Origin: Desulfobacteraceae bacterium
GTDB lineage: Bacteria > Desulfobacterota > Desulfobacteria > Desulfobacterales > Desulfosalsimonadaceae
DNA length: 6,918 nt
Assembly (NCBI GenBank): GCA_007131845.1
Contig: SLPT01000257.1
Coordinates: 1-6,918 of the forward strand
Reading direction: 5' to 3'
Shown here piece by piece: positions 1-6,852 of the stretch. The translations under genes were made by a program, and so were the position numbers. Below the pieces are notes generated by a model. That model saw only the letters and a list, made by a program, of their open reading frames with translations. It was not told where the DNA came from and did no database searches. The stretch's first letter is position 1; each line of letters starts with the position of its first letter.

Positions 1-9
1 CTATTTAGT

Positions 10-21
10 TTTCAAAGATCA
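10..21 (-). promoter_or_regulatory. boxA-like antitermination element
   Basis: On the minus strand the sequence is TGATCTTTGAAA, matching the E. coli rrn boxA core TGCTCTTTAACA at 9 of 12 positions. It continues as ACTAAATAG to the window edge. From memory, CTTTGAAAACT strings are common in rRNA leaders and 16S-23S spacers. BoxA in nascent RNA recruits NusB-NusE so that RNA polymerase can pass Rho-dependent and weak terminators. Its place downstream of two strong promoters supports the call. A chance match in AT-rich DNA is the alternative. Confidence 0.5.
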
Positions 22-39
22 AGCATTGCCCGCTTGTAA

Positions 40-68
40 AAAGGCCCCCGAAAAACCCTGAGACCTTT
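40..68 (-). terminator. terminator-like hairpin in the leader
   Basis: Minus-strand positions 68-60 (AAAGGTCTC) can pair with 48-40 (GGGGCCTTT) as nine base pairs, two of them G-U, around an 11-base loop. A run of five T at 42-38 overlaps the 3' arm. It lies between the proximal promoter and the boxA-like element, so it would be transcribed at the start of any leader RNA. It could be a leaky attenuator or simply leader structure. The weak stem and the long loop keep confidence low. Confidence 0.35.
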
Positions 69-86
69 GCCGAGCAACAATTTTCA

Positions 87-115
87 TATATACTTTTTTT
101 GCTTTTCGCTGTCAA
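87..115 (-). promoter_or_regulatory. sigma-70-type promoter, proximal (P2)
   Basis: Minus strand: a perfect -35 box TTGACA at 115-110, a 17-base spacer and a -10 box TATATA at 92-87, predicting a start near position 80. A-tracts directly upstream (135-129 and 123-118) resemble an UP element that contacts the alpha subunit of RNA polymerase. The -35 box overlaps the 3' arm of a large A/T-rich dyad (112-142). It drives transcription leftward, away from the three genes, toward the boxA-like site. Confidence 0.65.
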
Positions 116-142
116 TCAAAAAATTCACTTTTTTTCGATTGA
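112..142 (-). repeat. imperfect inverted repeat upstream of P2
   Basis: On the minus strand TCAATC (142-137) pairs with GATTGA (117-112). After one unpaired G (136), six A pair with six T (123-118), giving a 12-base-pair dyad with a short centre. The right arm covers most of the P2 -35 box. It may be an operator, a curved UP-like A-tract or a chance product of AT-rich sequence. The symmetry is seen directly; a function is inference. Confidence 0.4.
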
Positions 143-206
143 TTGCTTTTGCCATTCATTGAGTCGTTCATCCATGTGGATGCTTTTGACCGCGATGAAT
201 TCACGA

Positions 207-235
207 TTTCTACACCCTGCACCCTTTCCTGTCAA
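207..235 (-). promoter_or_regulatory. sigma-70-type promoter, distal (P1)
   Basis: Minus strand: a perfect -35 box TTGACA at 235-230, a 17-base spacer and a -10-like TAGAAA (4 of 6 to consensus) at 212-207, predicting a start near 200. The bases upstream of the -35 box (about 270-236) are rich in A and T and look like an UP element. With P2, about 120 bases further on, it forms a tandem pair facing the same way, as in rrn P1/P2. Confidence 0.6.
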
Positions 236-354
236 CACAAAAATAACACTTTTCTTATCTTTTATTTTCCCCGGTTGACGCGGGTTTTTCTGTTTTCAGG
301 TTTGGGTGCGATATCAGACCATTATATAGATCCAAACAAATCATTCATGGCAAG

Positions 355-1497
355 CTACAGGCCGCTTTCATAAAATGCACGGATCGTTTCCACCACATAT
401 GCCTGTTGCTGCTCCGTCAACTCCGGATAGACCGGAATGGCAAGGGTATGGTCCGCTGCATGCTCCGATGTCGGAAAATCACCCGGTTTATGGCCCAGCC
501 CGGAAAAGCATTCCTGGAGGTGCAGGGGTACGGGATAGTAAATCTCGCAGCCCACACCGTTTTGCAGAAGACAATCCCTCAGGCGATCTCTTTTTTCATC
601 CACTTCGATGATAAACTGGTTATAAATGTGCCTGTCATGCCTTTCAATCGGCGTCCGGATGCGATCGGCAAGCCCCGCATCCGTAAACATCTGCCGGTAG
701 CGCCGGGCATTGGACTGCCGTGCAGCGGTCCAGGCGTCCAGGTATTTGAGCTTGATGGAAACGATGGCCGCCTGGAGGGCATCAAGGCGAAAGTTTCCGC
801 CGATATACCTGTGATAGTACTTGGGATGTCCGCCGTGAACCCGCAGGATCACCAGCATGTCGTAAAATTCCTTCGAATTCGTGGTAACGACCCCGCCGTC
901 GCCAAACCCACCGAGATTTTTTGAGGGGAAGAATGAAAAACAGCCGAAGTCTCCCAGGGACCCCGCCCGTTTTCCCTTGTACTCCGAACCGATGGCCTGG
1001 GCCGCATCTTCGATGACGATCCAGTCGTTTGCGCGGGCCATGGCATTGAGCTCGTCCATCTCCGCGCACTGGCCGTACAGGTGCACCGGCATCACGGCCT
1101 TCACGGTGGTGCGGGCTTTCTGGGAAAGACCGTCAATGCGCCGGGCAACGGCCTCCGGGGAAATATTGTACGTATCCGGATCGATATCCGCAAAAACCGG
1201 AATCGCACCGACCCGGGCAATGGCCCCTGCCGTGGCAAAAAAGGTATATGGCGAGGTGATAACCCGGTCGTTGGGTCCGATGTCCGCGGCCATGAGCGAA
1301 AGCAGCAGCGCATCGGTTCCGGAAGAGACCCCCACGGCGTACTCGGCGCCGCAGTAGCCGGAAATTTTTGATTCAAGGGCCTCCACGTGAGGGCCCAGGA
1401 TGAAATGCTGGGAGTCGTATATTTCACCAGTCACCCGAAGGCATTCTTCCTTGATCTGCGCGTACTGCTTTTTCAAATCGAGCAAGGGTACATTCAT
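355..1497 (-). CDS. DegT/DnrJ/EryC1/StrS-family PLP-dependent sugar aminotransferase
   Basis: A 380-residue, full-length fold-type I aminotransferase. Family members transfer an amino group, usually from glutamate, to a keto-sugar nucleotide in the cytoplasm, supplying amino sugars for O-antigen, capsule or glycan. Visible features are the N-terminal MNVPLLDLKKQY block, SSGTDALLLSL (58-68) for phosphate binding, VIEDAAQ (161-167) with the PLP-ring aspartate D164, and FSFFPSKNLGGFGDGG (187-202) with K193 as the predicted Schiff-base lysine. GGNFRLDALQAA (233-244) and YYPVPLHLQ (320-328) follow. The pattern resembles WbpE-like 3-amino-sugar enzymes, but the exact substrate cannot be read from sequence. 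The start at 1497 is fixed by an in-frame stop just upstream (1521-1519) and by the family N-terminus; the ribosome site is weak (AAGGG, about 12 bases away). No sugar-pathway partner lies beside it. It sits 119 bases after dnaE and may share its transcript. Confidence 0.93.
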   Translation of the reverse strand: MNVPLLDLKKQYAQIKEECLRVTGEIYDSQHFILGPHVEALESKISGYCGAEYAVGVSSGTDALLLSLMAADIGPNDRVITSPYTFFATAGAIARVGAIPVFADIDPDTYNISPEAVARRIDGLSQKARTTVKAVMPVHLYGQCAEMDELNAMARANDWIVIEDAAQAIGSEYKGKRAGSLGDFGCFSFFPSKNLGGFGDGGVVTTNSKEFYDMLVILRVHGGHPKYYHRYIGGNFRLDALQAAIVSIKLKYLDAWTAARQSNARRYRQMFTDAGLADRIRTPIERHDRHIYNQFIIEVDEKRDRLRDCLLQNGVGCEIYYPVPLHLQECFSGLGHKPGDFPTSEHAADHTLAIPVYPELTEQQQAYVVETIRAFYESGL

Positions 1498-1558
1498 GGC
1501 GCTGCGTTTCCCTTTGTTTCAGATTGATTGATTTTAAGATCCATGGCAAGGGTACGTT

Positions 1559-1580
1559 CCTGTCATGTTGCACATACAGG
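1559..1580 (-). other. imperfect hairpin between dnaE and the aminotransferase gene
   Basis: On the minus strand CCTGTATGT (1580-1572) pairs with ACAT and ACAGG (1568-1559) as nine base pairs with one bulged G (1564) and a three-base loop. No T-run follows on either strand, so it is not a standard intrinsic terminator. It lies 36 bases after the dnaE stop and about 60 bases before the aminotransferase start. It could protect the dnaE 3' end, affect translation of the next gene, or mean nothing. The rest of this spacer shows no clear promoter. Confidence 0.35.
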
Positions 1581-1616
1581 CATCCCCGGATTTATATTCC
1601 TCATAGAGCCCGGAGC

Positions 1617-4600
1617 TCACGCCGTCTTCCGGCCGTTTGTCTTGTTTCCGGCACCGCGGCGTCTTTCATTTGCGCTGCCGCCGTTTTTTCCGTTACCGTT
1701 TGCCGCTGCGCGCACCGGCATACAAAATGTCTCCACCGCATTTTCTCCCAGAAGCCCCGTCAATTCCCTGGAGAGATCGACGCCGGCCCCGGATTTCAAT
1801 TCATCGGGCAGTGCAATGATGGTCTCGACCTGCTCATCGATCCGTACATGCAAAAACGTCTTGCATGGTCCGGGATACCGCCCGAGAATCCGGTGGAGAT
1901 CCAAAAGGATCGATTCATCGGACACAGAGGCATCCAGGTGAATATGAAGACTTGCCGCCCAATGCTCTTCCGCCCGGTCGATGGGAAGCACTTCATCGGC
2001 CAGGACCTTTGCGCTTTGTTCATTTTTCTGGACCGGCCCCTGGATGAAAAGCGGTGCGTCAGCAAGAAGATAGTCCCGTACGGATTCATAGACACTTGGA
2101 AACACCACGACCTCCACCGATCCCTGGAGATCCTCCAGTTCCAGGAAAGCCATGGGTTCCTTGCGCTTTGTCATGATGGTCTTGACGTTTTTGACCATTC
2201 CGCCGATGCGAACCGCCTGGCCGTCCTTCACGGCATCTTCTTTCACGGACAGGGTTCCGGCATTGGCATATTTTTCGATGGTATCGAGATAGTTGTCCAG
2301 TGGATGGGCCGTGATGTAAAACCCGATGGCCTCTTTTTCCAGCTCCAGCATCTGTTTTTCTTCCCAGGGCGGGAGATCCGGAATGACAGGCAGGTTGATG
2401 GGATCACTGTCATCCGCCTGACCGAACAGGGAAAGCTGAGGGTCGTTTTTCTCCCGCTGCACCTTCTGGCCGTAGTCAAGGGCATCTTCCGCAGCCGCCA
2501 TCAGCCGTGCCCGGTTATACCCGGTGGAATCATAAGCGCCGCACTGGATGAGGCTCTCCACGACCCGCTTGTTCACCCGCCGAAGGTCCACTTTGCTGCA
2601 GAAGTCGAAAAGGGAGGCGTAGCGGCCATCCCGGCGCATTTCAATGATGGAGTCGATGGCCGATTCGCCGACGTTCTTGATGGCAGCCAGTCCAAATCGG
2701 ATCTTGTCGCCCACCACCGTAAAGTTCTTGTCACTCTCATTGATGTCCGGGGGAAGAATATCGATGCCCATGCTCCGGCATTCGGCGATATACTTGGCAA
2801 CGTTGTCCGACGAATTCATCTCCGAGGTCAGCACCGCCGCCATGAATTCAACCGGAAAATGGGTCTTGAGATACGCGGTCTGGTAGGCAATCAGAGCGTA
2901 GGCCGCGCTGTGGGACTTGTTGAACCCGTAGCCGGCAAAGGTTTCGATGAGCTTAAACAGTTCCCTGGCTTTTTCTTCTGTAACGCCGTTTTCCACCGCC
3001 CCCCTGACGAATCGCTCCTCCTGCTGTTCCATGACGGAGGCAATCTTTTTTCCCATGGCCTTCCGGAGACTGTCGGCCTCCGCCATGGAAAACCCTGCAA
3101 TGTCGCCGGCGATCCGCATCACCTGCTCCTGGTAGAGGATCACGCCGTAGGTCACATCGAGAATCGGCTCCAGTTCCGGAATCAGATAGCTCACTGCCTG
3201 CCGGCCGTGCTTTCGCTCCACGTAGTCGTCATGCATCCCGCTGCCCATGGGGCCGGGGCGATAGAGTGCTACCAGCGCGGTCACCTCCGCAAAGCTTTCC
3301 GGCTTCATGCGGGCCAAAAGGCCCTTCATGCCGGAACTTTCCAACTGGAACACGCCGGTGGTCATGCCCCTGGAAAGCAATTCATAGGTGGGCAGGTCGT
3401 CGAGATCCAGGTTATCCAGATCCGGAGGGATCTTCCCCTGACCGTTGATGAGCGAAACCGCCTCAGCCATGATGGTCAGGTTCCTGAGCCCCAAAAAATC
3501 GAACTTGATCAACCCGATCTTTTCCACCATTTTCATGTCGAACTGGGTCGATATCTCACCCCGTTTACCCTTATGGAGCGGCAGGTAGTCCACCAGGGGC
3601 CTGTCACCGATGACCACGCCTGCGGCATGGGTCGATGCGTGGCGATTCAGCCCCTCCAGGGAGCGCGACACTTCAATGAGATCGTTAACCACGGGATTGG
3701 ATGCCGTTCGCTCCGAGAGTTTTGGCTCCATTTCCAGTGCCTTTTCCAGGGTCATGCCCACGGAATCGGGCACCAGCTTGGCGATCTCGTCGACTTCCGA
3801 CAAAGGGATGTCCAGCACGCGCCCCACATCCCGGATGACGGCCCGGGCCTTCATCCGGCCGAACGTGATGATCTGCGCCACGTAATCGGTTCCCCCGAAC
3901 CGCTCGACAACATAATGGTAGACGTCATCCCGGCCGTAAATGCAGAAATCAACGTCGATATCCGGCATGGAACTGCGTGACGGATTGAGAAACCGCTCAA
4001 AGATGAGCCCGTTTCCAATGGGATCGATGTCCGTGATTCCCAGGGCATACGCCACGAGACTTCCGGCAGCCGATCCCCGGCCCGGCCCGACGGGAATGGA
4101 GCGGTTTTTTGCGTACTCGATAAAATCGGCAACAATCAGGAAGTATCCGGGAAACCCCATTGAGTTGATGATGTCGATCTCGTAGTCGATGCGCTTGCGG
4201 TAGAGGGACTCATCGAGATCCGGATTCTTTTCCTTCAGTTTTTCCAGTCGGACTGCAAATCCCTCCCGGGTCTTGCGCACGAACAGATCGGCCTCCGACT
4301 CGGAGGAATCGAGGTTGAACTTCGGAAAATGGTGCGTATTGACGTCAAATTCCACCTGGCAGCGCTCTGCAATCCGGACCGTGTTCCTGGTGGCTTCCGG
4401 AAACGCTGCAAAAGCGGCCTTCATTTCATCGGCGGACTTGAAGTACAGCTCTCCCTCCCCGAACTTCATCCGGTTTTCATCCTGGAGGGTCCTGCCGGTC
4501 TGGATGCACATGAGCACCTCGTGGGCGCGTGTATCGCCGGCATTGAGATAATGGCAGTCGTTGGTTGCCACCAACGGAATCGACAGGCGGCTGCTCATCT

Positions 4601-5186
4601 CCAGAAGCGCTGCATTGACGGTTTCCTGCTCGGGAATCTTGTTGTGCTGAACCTCCAGGAAAAACCGGTCCTCTCCGAACAGGCGATGGTAATACCGTGC
4701 GGCCTCGTCCGCGGCCTCGATCCGGTTGGCCAGTACAAGCTGCGGGATATCCCCCTTGATGCAGGCGGACAGGCCGATGAGGCCTGCGCTGTGCTCTTCG
4801 AGCAAAGCCTTGTCGATCCTCGGCTTGTGGTAGAATCCGTCGACGGAGGCCGCCGTTGCCAGGCGGCAGAGGTTGCGGTAGCCCTCGATGGTTTCGGCCA
4901 GCAGGACGAGATGGGTCATGCCGCGGTGGTCCTCCTGCGTCTTGTCATGGCGCGTTCGGGGCGCCACGTAGCACTCGCATCCAATGACCGGATGAATACC
5001 CGCCTTCTGCGCCTGGAGGTAAAAATCCATGATCCCGAACATGGTCCCATGGTCGGTAATGGCCACCGCGCCCATGTTGAATTCCTTCGCCCGGGTCATA
5101 AGATCGGATATGCGAATCGCCCCGTCAAGCAGGGAGTACTCGGTATGGACATGCAGATGCACGAAATCCTGCGTTGTGTCGGCCAT
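1617..5186 (-). CDS. dnaE: DNA polymerase III subunit alpha
   Basis: The replicative chromosome polymerase: it adds dNTPs to the primer within the Pol III holoenzyme, tethered to the beta clamp. At 1189 residues it is near the usual DnaE1 length. In order: a PHP domain (about 8-280) beginning HLHVHTEYSLLDG; the C-family polymerase core with GPGRGSAAGSLVAYAL (367-382), MPDIDVDF (407-414) and KFDFLGL (561-567), giving the catalytic aspartates D411, D413 and D563 by alignment to E. coli D401, D403 and D555; a helix-hairpin-helix region (about 832-867); an internal clamp-binding motif QLSLF (917-921); and an OB fold (about 992-1034). All nine PHP metal ligands known from mycobacterial DnaE1 appear present. 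The last 30 residues are a Gly/Asn/Arg/Lys-rich tail that looks non-conserved. AGGAGG nine bases before the ATG supports the start. An intrinsic terminator separates it from guaB, so it should have its own promoter, which I could not locate. Confidence 0.98.
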   Translation of the reverse strand: MADTTQDFVHLHVHTEYSLLDGAIRISDLMTRAKEFNMGAVAITDHGTMFGIMDFYLQAQKAGIHPVIGCECYVAPRTRHDKTQEDHRGMTHLVLLAETIEGYRNLCRLATAASVDGFYHKPRIDKALLEEHSAGLIGLSACIKGDIPQLVLANRIEAADEAARYYHRLFGEDRFFLEVQHNKIPEQETVNAALLEMSSRLSIPLVATNDCHYLNAGDTRAHEVLMCIQTGRTLQDENRMKFGEGELYFKSADEMKAAFAAFPEATRNTVRIAERCQVEFDVNTHHFPKFNLDSSESEADLFVRKTREGFAVRLEKLKEKNPDLDESLYRKRIDYEIDIINSMGFPGYFLIVADFIEYAKNRSIPVGPGRGSAAGSLVAYALGITDIDPIGNGLIFERFLNPSRSSMPDIDVDFCIYGRDDVYHYVVERFGGTDYVAQIITFGRMKARAVIRDVGRVLDIPLSEVDEIAKLVPDSVGMTLEKALEMEPKLSERTASNPVVNDLIEVSRSLEGLNRHASTHAAGVVIGDRPLVDYLPLHKGKRGEISTQFDMKMVEKIGLIKFDFLGLRNLTIMAEAVSLINGQGKIPPDLDNLDLDDLPTYELLSRGMTTGVFQLESSGMKGLLARMKPESFAEVTALVALYRPGPMGSGMHDDYVERKHGRQAVSYLIPELEPILDVTYGVILYQEQVMRIAGDIAGFSMAEADSLRKAMGKKIASVMEQQEERFVRGAVENGVTEEKARELFKLIETFAGYGFNKSHSAAYALIAYQTAYLKTHFPVEFMAAVLTSEMNSSDNVAKYIAECRSMGIDILPPDINESDKNFTVVGDKIRFGLAAIKNVGESAIDSIIEMRRDGRYASLFDFCSKVDLRRVNKRVVESLIQCGAYDSTGYNRARLMAAAEDALDYGQKVQREKNDPQLSLFGQADDSDPINLPVIPDLPPWEEKQMLELEKEAIGFYITAHPLDNYLDTIEKYANAGTLSVKEDAVKDGQAVRIGGMVKNVKTIMTKRKEPMAFLELEDLQGSVEVVVFPSVYESVRDYLLADAPLFIQGPVQKNEQSAKVLADEVLPIDRAEEHWAASLHIHLDASVSDESILLDLHRILGRYPGPCKTFLHVRIDEQVETIIALPDELKSGAGVDLSRELTGLLGENAVETFCMPVRAAANGNGKNGGSANERRRGAGNKTNGRKTA

Positions 5187-5195
5187 TTAGCAAAA

Positions 5196-5201
5196 CCTCC
5201 T
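5196..5201 (-). promoter_or_regulatory. dnaE: ribosome binding site of dnaE
   Basis: A perfect AGGAGG lies nine bases upstream of the dnaE ATG on the minus strand. It matches the anti-Shine-Dalgarno well and fixes the start at 5186, ahead of the conserved PHP N-terminus. Confidence 0.85.
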
Positions 5202-5257
5202 GATGCCTTGCCGGACGAAAACCCGACGACTTCCAAAAACTTAAAACCCGAAAAGCC

Positions 5258-5299
5258 CGCAGATCACGCAGATTAACACGGATAAAACCGGTATCCGTG
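5258..5299. repeat. repeat-like intergenic element with tandem 9-mers and a hairpin
   Basis: On the plus strand CGCAGATCA (5258-5266) is followed directly by CGCAGATTA (5267-5275), one mismatch in nine. Then comes a perfect 8-base inverted repeat, CACGGATA (5277-5284) and TATCCGTG (5292-5299), around a seven-base loop. From memory, CGCAGATTA-ACACGGAT strings recur between genes in many deltaproteobacterial and some other genomes; I cannot confirm copy number here. It has no T-run, so it is a poor terminator. It lies between the guaB terminator and the dnaE ribosome site, and would be in the 5' untranslated region if the dnaE promoter is upstream of it. Confidence 0.5.
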
Positions 5300-5322
5300 C
5301 AAGCCTTCAGGTTGTTTTCCGC

Positions 5323-5344
5323 AAAAACACCACTGGGGCGGTGT
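5323..5344 (-). terminator. intrinsic terminator of guaB
   Basis: On the minus strand ACACCGC (5344-5338) pairs with GTGGTGT (5333-5327) as seven base pairs, one of them G-U, around the tetraloop CCCA. The T closing the stem is followed by four more T (5326-5323). It begins 34 bases after the guaB stop, the expected place for Rho-independent termination. It implies that guaB and dnaE are mostly separate transcription units. The short stem could allow some read-through. Confidence 0.6.
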
Positions 5345-5378
5345 AGCGTATTATTATCAAGAAGCAGAAGCCCGGGCT

Positions 5379-6842
5379 CTAATCCAGGCTGTAGTTTGGG
5401 GCCTCTTTCGTGATGATCACATCATGGGCATGGCTTTCCCGGAGTCCGGCCGGGCTGATCTTTATAAAACGGGCATTTTTCCGCAACTCATCAATCGTCC
5501 GGCAGCCCACATACCCCATGCCCGATTTGAGTCCGCCGATAAGCTGATAAACGTTCTCCCCGATGGTCCCGCGATAGGGGACCCTGCCAACAATGCCTTC
5601 CGGCACCAGCTTGTCGGCCTCCACGTCCTCATCCTGGTAGTAGCGGTCCCGGCTTCCCTCCTGCATCGCTTCCACCGAGCCCATTCCCCGGTATGCCTTG
5701 TAGGAGCGCCCCTGGAAAATGATCTTCTCGCCGGGGCTTTCCTCGGTTCCCGCAAACAGCCCCCCGATCATCACACAATGCGCTCCCGCGCCGATCGCCT
5801 TGGTGAGATCGCCGGAAAACTTGATGCCGCCGTCAGCTATAATCGGTACACCGGTTTTTTCGGACACCTCTCTGCAATGAAGAATGGCGCTCAACTGGGG
5901 AACGCCAATACCGGCGACAATCCGGGTGGTGCAGATGGATCCCGGTCCGATGCCGATCTTGACGCCGTCCGCACCCGCCTTCACGAGCGCCTCTGCCCCC
6001 TCGGCCGTTCCCACGTTTCCCGCGATCACATCGACAGCCGGAAAATCCTTTTTCAGCTTTTCCACGGCTTGCATGACGTTGGCGGTATGGCCGTGGGAGG
6101 TATCCACGAGAATCACGTCCACGTCGCATTTCACCAGTGCATCGGCCCGGCTTTCAGCATCCGGGCCCACGCCGACCGCGGCTCCCACCCGCAGCCGACC
6201 CAGCCCGTCCTTGCAGGAATGGGGATACTTCTTGATCTTTTCGATATCCTTGATGGTGATCATCCCGGTCAGTCTTCCTTCGGCATTGACCACCAGCAGT
6301 TTTTCAATGCGATGCTCGTGGAGCAGCCGCTTGGAGTCCTCCAGGCTGATACCCTCCCGCACCGTCACCAGGTTGGTGCTGGTCATTACCTCCCGGACCT
6401 TTTTCTCCAGGTTGGTTTCAAACCGAAGGTCCCGGTTCGTCACGATGCCCACCAGTTTTTCCCCTTCCACCACCGGCACCCCGGAAATCTGGAACTGCTG
6501 CATGAGCTTCAGTACGTCCCGGATCGGTATATCCGGATTCGTGGTAACCGGGTCGATGATCATGCCGGACTCGGACTTTTTCACCAGGCGCACTTCCCTG
6601 CACTGCCTCTCGACGCTCATGTTCCGGTGGACAAATCCCATTCCGCCGGCCCTTGCCATGGAGATGGCGGTCCGCCCCTCTGTCACAGTGTCCATGGCGG
6701 CGCTGAGAAGCGGGATATTCAGGTTAATAGTCCGTGTCAGCCGGGTCGTGGTATCCACATCGCTCGGGATCACCTCCGAATATGCAGGAACCAGCAGCAC
6801 ATCATCAAAAGAGTACGCTTCCCGGGGCATGTCGTTGTTCAT
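5379..6842 (-). CDS. guaB: inosine-5'-monophosphate dehydrogenase
   Basis: Oxidises IMP to XMP with NAD+, the committed step to guanine nucleotides, as a cytoplasmic (beta/alpha)8-barrel enzyme, usually a tetramer or octamer. From the chosen start it has 487 residues, the normal bacterial length. The N-terminus [14 protein letters not shown] is typical. A tandem CBS (Bateman) module, which binds purine nucleotides for regulation, occupies about 95-205 inside the barrel. [12 protein letters not shown] (275-286) and GPGSICTTR (299-307) follow, the latter with the catalytic C304. [11 protein letters not shown] (335-345) and YRGMGS (384-389) bind the phosphate of IMP, and DRYY holds the flap pair R400-Y401. 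The open frame runs on to about 6917, but GGAGG at 6852-6848 and family alignment place the start at 6842. An intrinsic terminator lies 34 bases downstream. The usual partner guaA is not in this window. Confidence 0.97.
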   Translation of the reverse strand: MNNDMPREAYSFDDVLLVPAYSEVIPSDVDTTTRLTRTINLNIPLLSAAMDTVTEGRTAISMARAGGMGFVHRNMSVERQCREVRLVKKSESGMIIDPVTTNPDIPIRDVLKLMQQFQISGVPVVEGEKLVGIVTNRDLRFETNLEKKVREVMTSTNLVTVREGISLEDSKRLLHEHRIEKLLVVNAEGRLTGMITIKDIEKIKKYPHSCKDGLGRLRVGAAVGVGPDAESRADALVKCDVDVILVDTSHGHTANVMQAVEKLKKDFPAVDVIAGNVGTAEGAEALVKAGADGVKIGIGPGSICTTRIVAGIGVPQLSAILHCREVSEKTGVPIIADGGIKFSGDLTKAIGAGAHCVMIGGLFAGTEESPGEKIIFQGRSYKAYRGMGSVEAMQEGSRDRYYQDEDVEADKLVPEGIVGRVPYRGTIGENVYQLIGGLKSGMGYVGCRTIDELRKNARFIKISPAGLRESHAHDVIITKEAPNYSLD

Positions 6843-6847
6843 ATTTT

Positions 6848-6852
6848 CCTCC
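6848..6852 (-). promoter_or_regulatory. guaB: ribosome binding site that decides the guaB start
   Basis: GGAGG sits five bases before the ATG at 6842 on the minus strand. Without it the frame could be extended 25 codons to the right edge, adding a segment with no match to the IMP dehydrogenase N-terminus. Bases 6853-6918 show no promoter I would defend. Confidence 0.8.

Larger units (their letters stand above)
1..354 (-). other. non-coding promoter/leader region, probably of an rRNA operon to the left
   Basis: No convincing gene lies in this AT-rich stretch. It follows the stop of the aminotransferase gene and reads on the minus strand as a stacked transcription-initiation region. There are two TTGACA boxes with exact 17-base spacers, A/T-rich tracts just upstream of each, a terminator-like hairpin and a boxA-like element ending ten bases from the edge. 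Tandem strong promoters with UP-like tracts followed by boxA are characteristic of bacterial rRNA operons. That a 16S gene follows leftward is inference, since no rRNA sequence is visible. A perfect TATAAT at 326-321 (minus) could be a further -10 box, but it has no good -35 partner. I see no clear terminator for the aminotransferase gene here. Confidence 0.6.

Noticed and set aside
100..188. Three copies of AAAAGCA on the minus strand (187-181, 150-144, 106-100)
   Set aside because: They are short and A-rich, with unequal spacing (37 and 44 bases). Chance is enough to explain them in this AT-rich region.
270..289. Plus-strand terminator-like CCCG / CGGG stem followed by TTTTT
   Set aside because: The stem has only four pairs, and no plus-strand gene precedes it.
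143..373. 76-codon open frame on the plus strand in the left non-coding region
   Set aside because: It has no Shine-Dalgarno or family resemblance, overlaps the aminotransferase end, and lies across the minus-strand promoter signals.
1524..3980. 818-codon open frame on the plus strand, antisense to dnaE
   Set aside because: The opposite strand encodes an unmistakable DnaE with all catalytic motifs. The antisense frame has no recognisable domain and is explained by rare use of TTA, CTA and TCA codons in dnaE.
4329..5276. 315-codon open frame on the plus strand over the dnaE start
   Set aside because: It is a shadow of the PHP-domain coding sequence, runs out into the spacer, and has no family resemblance.
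5369..5378. Perfect 10-base palindrome AGCCCGGGCT next to the guaB stop
   Set aside because: It has no loop or T-run, so it cannot act as a terminator, and such a GC palindrome can arise by chance. The hairpin at 5323-5344 is a better terminator.
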